The translations under genes were made by a program, and so were the position numbers. This document shows positions 17,795-25,105 of a stretch of DNA of 64,000 nt, in pieces. The DNA lies in assembly GCA_038040485.1 (NCBI GenBank), contig JBBPIE010000008.1:62001-126000 (forward strand), given 5' to 3'. This DNA comes from Onstottus_B arcticum (GTDB lineage: Bacteria; Acidobacteriota; Blastocatellia; UBA7656). Under the pieces are notes generated by a model that had not been told where the DNA came from, ran no database searches, and worked only from the letters and a program-made list of their open reading frames with translations. Position 1 is the first letter of the stretch; each line of letters opens with the position of its first letter.

Positions 17795-19222
17795 CTAACG
17801 CTTGCCATCGCGCTCTGTAGACTCATTCTCCGAGCTCTTTAGTCCCAAGAACTCAAGCGCAACCGCCTCACCGTAGATGTCTATGGGATCGATGAGGATC
17901 TTGCCTTGAAGACCACGAGCCTTGAGTCTCCTGACAATGGGGGTGAACTCGGTCATCGCCAACACCACGTGCTTGCAGGAAGCTGGGACCTCCTCGCGTA
18001 GCAGATCGCGCATCCAGTTGAAGCAGAGCGGCGTTGGTCCCCTCTGCTGCACCTCGTAGCCCAGTTCATGAATCTTGTTCCAGCCATCCGGCGACGGCGT
18101 GTGAACCTTCAAACCTTCCAACGCATTCTTGTATACGCTCCAGGGTTGACTGAGGTCCGTCACATATCTGGTGCCAAGCAGAGCAATCTCCTGAACACCA
18201 CTCGTTCGCAGCTTCTCGGCAGTCAGCTCTGCCATCGATAAAAAGCGCGCACCCCTCTCCGCCGCCCGCGTTGCGATGTCGCGCGTGAAATAGTGAGTCG
18301 TATGCGCAGGATGGGCGAGAATCTTGGCGCCAGCTGCACACAACTCGTCTACTGCCTGGAGCAGCGCCCCGCGAAGCGGCGCTTCGCGTTTATCCATTTC
18401 CATTGAAATCCCGATTTGCGGCGTGGAGATGATCACGATCTTAGGCATCGAAACATCCCCCAAAGAATTCCTCTTCAGCAATCGGCGTACATGAGCATTA
18501 ACCGAAGCACACAGGTCTAAGCCGGAGTCACAAGGATTACCAGTCAGGATACCAATCGTTTCGGGCTCTCGAACGCCCCAGCGAATTGGATCTTCAGCCT
18601 CCATCTCCGGCTGAATGATGTCAGCCCAGCGTGAGTCGGGCAACTTGGGAACGAGTTCGGCGGGATTGAATTCTACTGCCCAGGTAAAGTCACCGGCGTT
18701 GGTCATCATCGTGCCGGGCACTCCCACAGGGTGACGCAACTCCTGGTCAAAGATTTGCGGCCCGCCGGCAATTTCCATTAACGGGTTGACTGTGCCGTAC
18801 CCGACTCTGTGATCCAACCATAAGCGCTCTTCCGTCTTTAATGAGACACGCTTGATGTCACCGACGAGCTGAAGCGCTTGACGAAGCTTATCGAGGTCCA
18901 ACCTGCGATCGCCACGGCAGTGTGCGAGGAAGATTGTCCGCTGGCCCTGAGCGTCATGATATTCGCCGAGGAACGACTTTAGTTCATCCCAAAGCGGAAT
19001 ACCTTTGTGCCCAAGTCGGTTGCGCTTGCGGGCGGCATCCTGGCAACTCGTCGCGGGCTCGTTGCGGCTGACCTGATGCCAGATACCGAGTCCCGCCAGA
19101 CGCTCGGCGCAACGACGTACGGACTCTAACACTGGCTCGCCTTCAGCAAGCAGCGCCTCTAACTCGGCGTCGACTGCATCTTGGAAACTCATCCAGAAAC
19201 TATCCTCGTCGGGCGAATTCAA
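17795..19222 (-). CDS. YbaK-like domain fused to an Asp/Glu racemase-like domain
   Basis: 475 residues. Residues about 95-195 match YbaK/ProX-type aminoacyl-tRNA deacylase folds (KRVSLKTEERL, GYGTVNPL, GVPGTMMTNAGDFTWAVEF). From about residue 220 to 465 the protein follows aspartate/glutamate racemases: it opens ETIGILTGNP, carries ILAHPAHTTHYF where racemases have a PCNTAHY-type motif, and VVLAMTEFTPI where they have GCTE. Both catalytic cysteines are therefore replaced (by Ala and Met), so racemisation looks unlikely. It is the last gene of a five-gene minus-strand set and starts eight bases after the membrane protein gene. A ligand-binding or tRNA-editing role is possible. I know of no named family with this fusion. 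Confidence 0.78.
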   Translation of the reverse strand: MNSPDEDSFWMSFQDAVDAELEALLAEGEPVLESVRRCAERLAGLGIWHQVSRNEPATSCQDAARKRNRLGHKGIPLWDELKSFLGEYHDAQGQRTIFLAHCRGDRRLDLDKLRQALQLVGDIKRVSLKTEERLWLDHRVGYGTVNPLMEIAGGPQIFDQELRHPVGVPGTMMTNAGDFTWAVEFNPAELVPKLPDSRWADIIQPEMEAEDPIRWGVREPETIGILTGNPCDSGLDLCASVNAHVRRLLKRNSLGDVSMPKIVIISTPQIGISMEMDKREAPLRGALLQAVDELCAAGAKILAHPAHTTHYFTRDIATRAAERGARFLSMAELTAEKLRTSGVQEIALLGTRYVTDLSQPWSVYKNALEGLKVHTPSPDGWNKIHELGYEVQQRGPTPLCFNWMRDLLREEVPASCKHVVLAMTEFTPIVRRLKARGLQGKILIDPIDIYGEAVALEFLGLKSSENESTERDGKR

Positions 19223-19230
19223 TTGTTCGA

Positions 19231-20127
19231 CTAATTCACGTCATTCAGCGCAGCGGGAGCATCTGGCGGCGGCATCGACTCCAGCGTGTCAAAGAAGTCT
19301 TTATCAACTAGCGTAGCTGCCTCTAGCAGAATTGAAAAATCCGACAGAAATGGCTCGATGTCGCGTTGATTCATTATCATTTCGCCGTGCGACACCCTCG
19401 TAGGGTCGATGGGATTCGCATAATCTGTAAACACAACAAGCGAAGGTTTGTCGAAGGCAACCCAATCGCGACATCTGTGTTCCTGGCCAACAAGCGTTTC
19501 TTTCCAGACAATCCAAAGCGTCAGTCTCTCATGTCCGGCTTGTTGTTTGAGGACTTCGATTCGTTGTCGTGGATTGCCCGTGTAGAACTTCGTTCGGCTG
19601 AGCACAAAGATGCGACTGATCGTCACCTCCCTGCTTAGTGCAGCGAAATTAGCCTTGAGGAAGTTGACTTCGCTTGGATCGAGTCTCCACCTCAGCTCGT
19701 CTATGACATTGACCGCGTGCACCTGCGTTCCAGGAGGTGCGCGATGCATCCTATACATGATTTCGTGGAAGTAATCTGCGGCATCAAGTGGTATCACGCC
19801 ACGCTTAATCTTCTCTAGTTCTGTCAGCGTTGCGTCCACCACCTTCTGGGCGCTCAGGAACTGAAGACCGTCGACTTCGCCCAGGATGGTAGCGATTCGG
19901 GCTGATCTCCCTTCCGTTTCTTGTCGATTGCGGACGAATTCATGCAGGACGCTAGTAAAGTAGTGCTTCGTCGCGGCGACACTGAGCGGGAGAAGGACTG
20001 ACATTATTCCAGCAAACCACGCCACGTCAGGAGAAACGCCAATGAAGCGGAGGAGTGCCGAGGTGGCAAGCAAAAGGATGCCACCGATGATCTCGGGGCC
20101 ATGATTATCTAGCTTCCGGCTTATCAT
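19231..20127 (-). CDS. Membrane-anchored protein of unknown function
   Basis: 298 residues. Two membrane helices occupy residues about 13-30 and 36-52, followed by a long helical stretch (ARIATILGEVDGLQF, VVDATLTELEKIKRG) and a cytoplasmic alpha/beta domain. That domain has alternating strands such as EVTISRIFVLSRTKF, ERLTLWIVWKE and PSLVVFTDY, then HGEMIMNQRDIEPFLSDFSILLE; the end recalls phospholipase-D-like or sensor domains that detect where a small molecule is bound, but I see no HKD motif. It sits inside the racemase-asparaginase-cyclase set, eight bases before the racemase gene, so it probably places the system at the membrane. Function unknown. Confidence 0.7.
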   Translation of the reverse strand: MISRKLDNHGPEIIGGILLLATSALLRFIGVSPDVAWFAGIMSVLLPLSVAATKHYFTSVLHEFVRNRQETEGRSARIATILGEVDGLQFLSAQKVVDATLTELEKIKRGVIPLDAADYFHEIMYRMHRAPPGTQVHAVNVIDELRWRLDPSEVNFLKANFAALSREVTISRIFVLSRTKFYTGNPRQRIEVLKQQAGHERLTLWIVWKETLVGQEHRCRDWVAFDKPSLVVFTDYANPIDPTRVSHGEMIMNQRDIEPFLSDFSILLEAATLVDKDFFDTLESMPPPDAPAALNDVN

Positions 20128-20307
20128 TCAAGGCTTTCCCTGTCGTTCAGTGATCGCATTGTAGTAAATGAAAACAAGACCACTCTTCCAAGCCGGCGGT
20201 GCGAGCCACAACATCCTGATTCCAAAGCTGCCTTCCTAGGCGTGCGTTTGCCGCGTCGACCGGAAGCAACGTTCATCAACTCCCGGCATCGTGCGTGGTC
20301 GCACCAG

Positions 20308-21420
20308 CTAGATCCCGACCTCAAACATTACATCGATTTCACCCCGCAGATCATTAACCATCTGCTCGCATACTTGTGAGTAGGTAAGCTCACCCTTTTT
20401 CTTCTTCGCCAACAGCCAAGCCAGTTTAGTTGTCTGTGACTCAATACTCATATCATACGCGGGGATGGCCAGTTCGTTTGCCTTCAATATTTGGCCCGGC
20501 TCATTCACCTGAAAGTTGCTATTGCCGTTCGGTGCTTGCGTGGTTACGACGATGGGGATCTTCTCCCTCTTAAGGTACTCGAACGCCGACCGGTGGTTGG
20601 TGCATGGATCTCCAGCCCCAAACGCCCGAAGAATGAAACCTCTAACGTCATTCCTTTCAACAAGACTGGCGAAGTAGTCTGAGGACATGCCTGGAAATTC
20701 AGTAAATGACGCGATGCGCATATCGAAGTCATTCTCACAACGCAAATCCGCCGCCCTACGCGCCTCAGGGAAAAGGTTCCCGCTCAAATAACTGAGATGC
20801 TTCTCTAGGTTGGTCTCGTTGATATTGATAATTCGGCCTATTCTCCCAAGGCTTCCCGTGCTGAATGACTTGAAGGCATCGTAGTCAAACTCCGTGTCCT
20901 TCTTTACCCTACAACCACTAATGATATGACTTCCGAAAACAGCCATCACGCCCTTGATCGGATTCCTTTCACGTTTCCAAACAGCGACTCGCAACGCATT
21001 CTGGAGGTTCGTCAAGCCGTCCGATCCGGGCAAGCCTGCGGGAACTTGGGAACCTGTTAAGACTATCGGTTTGTTCGGATTCGCGAGGGCAAACGAGAGC
21101 GCTGCACACGTGTACCCAAGAGTATTTGTGCCGTGCGTGATAATAAATGACTCAAAGTCATCGTACTTCTCTTTGATTAGGGCCGCTAGTTGCTCCCAAT
21201 GCGTGGGAAGAATGTTCGAGCTATCAACGTCGCATAGAGGCCACGGATCAATCTGAATGTCGAGATTGTGCTTCCTGTTAAGGTAGCCGACCGTCGGTCC
21301 GACCAGGCCCGAGAACTCATCTGCAGTGCGTACGATCTGTTTATCGTCCTTTTCGACCGCGACTTGGCCGGCAATCGTGCCACCAGTTGTAATCAGCAGC
21401 ATTTTGTGTTTATCCGCCAT
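20308..21420 (-). CDS. L-asparaginase-family protein with an altered active site
   Basis: 370 residues from the ATG at 21420, which has AAAGGTG upstream; an in-frame GTG lies three codons earlier. The type I/II asparaginase pattern is clear: LLITTGGTIAG with the nucleophile Thr15, a second Thr motif, a Lys in the expected later region (VFGSHIISGCRVKK), and a C-terminal domain (VTTQAPNGNSNF, GDPCTNHRSAFEYLKR). The usual HGTDT motif reads HGTNT (Asn99), removing the Asp of the catalytic triad. Normal asparaginases hydrolyse Asn to Asp and ammonia; this one may be weak, altered, or a ligand sensor. It follows the cyclase-FGE gene by about 30 bases. Annotation pipelines would call it ansA-like. 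Confidence 0.88.
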   Translation of the reverse strand: MADKHKMLLITTGGTIAGQVAVEKDDKQIVRTADEFSGLVGPTVGYLNRKHNLDIQIDPWPLCDVDSSNILPTHWEQLAALIKEKYDDFESFIITHGTNTLGYTCAALSFALANPNKPIVLTGSQVPAGLPGSDGLTNLQNALRVAVWKRERNPIKGVMAVFGSHIISGCRVKKDTEFDYDAFKSFSTGSLGRIGRIININETNLEKHLSYLSGNLFPEARRAADLRCENDFDMRIASFTEFPGMSSDYFASLVERNDVRGFILRAFGAGDPCTNHRSAFEYLKREKIPIVVTTQAPNGNSNFQVNEPGQILKANELAIPAYDMSIESQTTKLAWLLAKKKKGELTYSQVCEQMVNDLRGEIDVMFEVGI

Positions 21421-21450
21421 TTGTTTCACCTTTCGCTAAAGTAGTCGATC

Positions 21451-22968
21451 TCAATCACGCACAGGAAGAACGACCCTAAAGCCGTCAATGTTGTCCCTCG
21501 AAAGTGGATTGTTCCTGAGACGAAAACTGGCCCTAACGCAGTCCGGCAAATCGCTCCAGGAGCCGCCACGTAATACTCGCTCAAAGCCAGTCCCGGGACC
21601 GATATATCCGACCTGTCGTCCTTCTGGATACGGATTTTCATACCAGTCATTGCACCACTCCCGTACATTACCCAGCATATCGTATAGGCCGAAACCGTTC
21701 GCGGCCATCTCACCTACCTCATGCGTCTTTCCCTCGGAGTTCCTGTTGTACCACGCTATATCGTCTATGAGACCGTACCTGTCTTCTTGGGTTCCTCCGC
21801 GGCAGCAATACTCCCATTCGGCCTCGGTGGGCAGTCTGTAACCGTTTTTCCCGAAGTCAACCGTCATCTCTTTCCCAATCACATGGTAGGCTGGTTCCAA
21901 GCCCGACAGTTCCGACAGCCTAATGCAGAAGGTAATAGCATCAAGCCATGAAATGCTGTCGACCGGGAGGTGCGGGCCAACAAAACGGCTAGGATTGCGT
22001 CCCATGACTTCCATGTAATCTTCCTGAGTGATCGGGTATCTGTCGATCAGGAAGGGGAGAGGGATTTCTACCAAGACTCGGCCAGTCTGCTCGTTACCCA
22101 TCGAGAACTCGCCTTTGGGAATTCGTACCATGCGGTCCCGCAACTCCTTCACCAGATCACGGGGCGCATCGGCGTTGAGCGGCTTCGAACCCCTGTCTGC
22201 TCTTGTGTCTGGGGCCGGCTCGACCGTGGTCACCTGGTTGGCGGGCGACAGCGCACCGACCGCGCGGTCAAGGTCGCTCCTCGTCGAAATATCCAGAAAA
22301 CCGGCGCAGTTCTTATCTATGAAATGATAGACGTCAATCGGCAACCCATGCTTGATTGAAACCTGACTGTATTTCCTGAACTGGGGATCATCCTTTGGCG
22401 GGGTTGAGTCTTTGATCTGAGTGTGCGCCTCCTGTGTAAGGAAGATTTGGCGCGGGCCGGCGAGATCCATAACTCTCGCCGCCATATTCACTGTGTTTCC
22501 GGCAATATTGAAGTTGTCGTTCAGGTCATTGTAGAGGATCAACCTCCCTTCAGATATTCCACAGCGAAGCCGAAATCCGCTATGGCAGTCGCACCAATCG
22601 TGTTCTCGAAAACAACTACAATCTATTTCTTTGTTGGCCTCGTCTACGAGTCGCAGGAGTTCGCAAGCAAAGGAGATGTGCATATCAGGAACACCGTCGA
22701 GAGGAAAGCCGATCGCCGCGCCGTCTCCCGAAGGCAACTTGACTACGTCTCGGATCATGTTGAAATCAACCTTATTCGTGTCCTCATAGTACTTCTTGCC
22801 AGTGTTGTTCAACGCTTTCTGAATGGAGTTCATGAAGGCATAAATAACGTCCACTTGACGGTACGATATTCTCTTGGAGTACTTAACGATGTCGACGAAG
22901 ACGACCTGCATATAGCAAATACTGTTCGGCATCGCCATCTTCTTCTGGAGGTAGGCTGAAGTCGGCAT
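21451..22968 (-). CDS. Class III nucleotidyl cyclase fused to an FGE-sulfatase domain
   Basis: 505 residues. Residues about 18-215 are a class III adenylyl/guanylyl cyclase catalytic domain: metal Asp26 in VFVDIVKYS, a second Asp82 in KLPSGDGAAIGF, and Asn161/Arg165 in NTVNMAARV, so it looks active. A linker follows. Residues about 280-505 are a formylglycine-generating-enzyme-like (FGE, C-type-lectin-like) domain: MVRIPKGEFSMGN, YRLPTEAEWEYCCRGG, NGFGLYDMLGNVREW, LRGGSW and a GFRVV end. Its ATG overlaps the TAA of the PLP-enzyme gene (TAATG), so the two are translationally coupled. FGE-like domains often bind ligands or modify proteins; which applies here is unknown. A cyclic nucleotide signal controlled by FGE-domain ligand binding is my inference. 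Confidence 0.9.
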   Translation of the reverse strand: MPTSAYLQKKMAMPNSICYMQVVFVDIVKYSKRISYRQVDVIYAFMNSIQKALNNTGKKYYEDTNKVDFNMIRDVVKLPSGDGAAIGFPLDGVPDMHISFACELLRLVDEANKEIDCSCFREHDWCDCHSGFRLRCGISEGRLILYNDLNDNFNIAGNTVNMAARVMDLAGPRQIFLTQEAHTQIKDSTPPKDDPQFRKYSQVSIKHGLPIDVYHFIDKNCAGFLDISTRSDLDRAVGALSPANQVTTVEPAPDTRADRGSKPLNADAPRDLVKELRDRMVRIPKGEFSMGNEQTGRVLVEIPLPFLIDRYPITQEDYMEVMGRNPSRFVGPHLPVDSISWLDAITFCIRLSELSGLEPAYHVIGKEMTVDFGKNGYRLPTEAEWEYCCRGGTQEDRYGLIDDIAWYNRNSEGKTHEVGEMAANGFGLYDMLGNVREWCNDWYENPYPEGRQVGYIGPGTGFERVLRGGSWSDLPDCVRASFRLRNNPLSRDNIDGFRVVLPVRD

Positions 22969-24428
22969 TATTTCTTTCCTCCCCCTGACCAGAAGTCCAC
23001 GATCTGGTCAAGCGATTGTCGGGGCCTGAGGAAGCGGAATCTCTCTCCTCCGCCGTTGTATCCTATGATTGCGGGGAACTGTCGGCTGTTGTACATCGAC
23101 CACATGCTAAAGCTGTAGGCGCCAGCGTCGTGGATGATAACGTAATCGCCCTCGGTGACGTTTGATGGCAGAGACACGCTGCGGTCAAGGTAGTCGCCCG
23201 CAAAGCAGAGTGGTCCGGCGACGCGGAACATCCTCTGAGGTCCGGTACGGAGCCGTCCGCTAGAATCGCAAACACTGATGTCGTGATGCCAGTCGTCGGG
23301 GCGGTAAGCCTCGCGCAGGAACATATCTGCTCCGACGTGTACGACGAGCGTCGCCGCAGAGTCCTTATGCTCGATTAGATACTCGATCCTGGATGCGACC
23401 CAACCGCAACTTGCATGCACAGAGCGGCCGAACTCAGTGAGGAGGAAGACATCAGGATCGAATAAACCCGGACACCGCTGACGGAGCATAGTTGCATACT
23501 CTTTGAATTGGGCTGGCGTGTCCGATTCCCTGTACTTCGCTGGCAAGCCGCCGCCGATGTTGAAGAAGCGGATCTCAGCGCTCTCTCTTAACTCGATGAA
23601 GAAGTCATACACGGCGCCGACTCCGCCAAGCAGTTGTTCGAGTGACATCCCTTGAGACCCTATGTGCAGGTGTAGCCCAGTGAGCCATCGGTACTCGGAA
23701 AAAGCGCGAGTGAGAGCCGCACGGCACTCCAGCAGCGAAACGCCGAACTTAGAGTGTTGAACTGCAACGCTTGTTGAGTCGATCGACCCTGTCCCCGTCT
23801 CTGGATTGATCCGAACTCCCACATGACTTCGAGATCCAAGGCTTGAGTACAGACTGTCGATCCGAGCCAGTTCCGCAAGGCTATTTGCGTTGATTCTGAT
23901 CCCCATCTTCAGCGCGACTTCCAGCTCTCCGAGAGTCTTCACCGGAGAGTCGAACACAATTGTCTCGATGGGAAACCCAGCGGCCAGAGCTAGCTGGAGT
24001 TCGCCCATAGACGCGACCTCAGCACCATGACCGAGCATTCGAATTTGCTTCAGTATCTCAACAAGTGGATTCGCTTTGACCGCGACTGCATGCAGAGTCG
24101 TGGGCGGAAAAGCTGCAGAGAGCCTGTCAAGCGTGCTTTCAAGTCGAGACAAATCGTAAAAGACGAGGCTGTTGTCTGAACCATCAAGGAGCCCACTTTC
24201 GAGGGCGCGTGAAAGGGCTGCAGCCATGACGCCGGCGCTCAGGCGCTCGGGATGCGTCGATGGAGACCCGACATCGGTATCTGAAGTCCCGACGTGCCTA
24301 TCGCGACTAGACGTAGTCCTAGTCATAGCGCAGGCCTCTGGTGCCGGCCACAAAGGGGACTCGCGTCGCGTGGCCGATGGCGCAGAAATAGCCGCAGAGG
24401 ATGGGCCGAGCTTCGCGAGAATTAACAT
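22968..24428 (-). CDS. PLP-dependent decarboxylase of the DapDC/ornithine decarboxylase family
   Basis: Fold type III PLP enzyme, alanine-racemase-like barrel plus beta domain. Visible motifs: PLP Lys118 in LHAVAVKANP, LHLHIGSQG, FNIGGGLPAKY, the GPLCFAGD active-site segment and DAGAYSFSMWSMYNSR near the end. All match diaminopimelate decarboxylase-like enzymes, which decarboxylate a D-configured or diamino acid centre. The first 60-70 residues are poorly structured and the start is uncertain; Met35 (ATG near 24326) or Met68 are alternatives, and none has a strong ribosome-binding site. It heads a minus-strand set with a cyclase-FGE fusion, an asparaginase homologue, a membrane protein and a pseudo-racemase, so amino acid-derived signalling or a modified amino acid is suggested. 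The substrate cannot be read from sequence. Confidence 0.87.
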   Translation of the reverse strand: MLILAKLGPSSAAISAPSATRRESPLWPAPEACAMTRTTSSRDRHVGTSDTDVGSPSTHPERLSAGVMAAALSRALESGLLDGSDNSLVFYDLSRLESTLDRLSAAFPPTTLHAVAVKANPLVEILKQIRMLGHGAEVASMGELQLALAAGFPIETIVFDSPVKTLGELEVALKMGIRINANSLAELARIDSLYSSLGSRSHVGVRINPETGTGSIDSTSVAVQHSKFGVSLLECRAALTRAFSEYRWLTGLHLHIGSQGMSLEQLLGGVGAVYDFFIELRESAEIRFFNIGGGLPAKYRESDTPAQFKEYATMLRQRCPGLFDPDVFLLTEFGRSVHASCGWVASRIEYLIEHKDSAATLVVHVGADMFLREAYRPDDWHHDISVCDSSGRLRTGPQRMFRVAGPLCFAGDYLDRSVSLPSNVTEGDYVIIHDAGAYSFSMWSMYNSRQFPAIIGYNGGGERFRFLRPRQSLDQIVDFWSGGGKK

Positions 24429-25105
24429 AGATTCTCGATGTATTAGTCAGACCGTTCATACCCGATATCCCGTTCCCGTGACGAGATCGTCTGCGCGCGT
24501 CAGAACACGTCGGCCGGCCTGGGCACGCCCCGGCGGTCGTTGAGTGACACACTTGCGTAAATGAGGGTTTCGCGGGTGGTTGGCGTCAGTGACGAGCGGA
24601 CTGGTCTGCATAGAGGGGCTCCGTTAACATGCGCGACTATACAACGTAATCAAACCACCAGCAAGCGGTCTGGAGTGCTCGCTACGATCCCCCTCGGCAA
24701 GCTTTGCGCCCGTCGCTTTGGAAACCGGTCAGTTATTGAGGAGGCGATCTACAACAGCATTGTTTCGGGCTGCTACTACTTCCGACGGGTCACACCGTCG
24801 AGGCGCTTCCGATTGACCGAACGATTGAAATCCTGCGCCAGTACGACGCTATCAAATCACAATAGCGCCGTGCTGGGCCGCCAGCCTCGAGTCGGGACTG
24901 ATCGATCTTTCGCAGTCTGACGCTTTGACAAATCGGCTGCCTGGCCTCAGCCGCCCCCGAAGTTCCCCAATAAGACCCTCCCCAAAGCTCGCGAAGTGTT
25001 AGAATTCAAGGGTCGCGGACAACACAGCGATGCGCATGCGGCGTCTCAACACCTGAGATTCGATTGCCCAGTCAGAGAATTCAGTCGTTACGGAGGTCAT
25101 GGACT
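24429..25105. other. Intergenic region with divergent promoters presumed
   Basis: About 680 bases between the divergent PLP-enzyme and glycine-zipper protein genes. The promoters of both must lie here. A plus-strand frame at 24561-24920 does not look like protein. In another frame, a short C-terminal-like stretch (GHTVEALPIDRTIEIL, ending near 24866) looks slightly protein-like and could be a remnant. I see no RNA gene and no repeat. Confidence 0.4.

Noticed and set aside
24561..24920. A 119-codon plus-strand frame between the divergent operons
   Set aside because: Composition is rich in Arg, Ser and Thr with no protein-like pattern, no ribosome-binding site and no conserved-looking segment.
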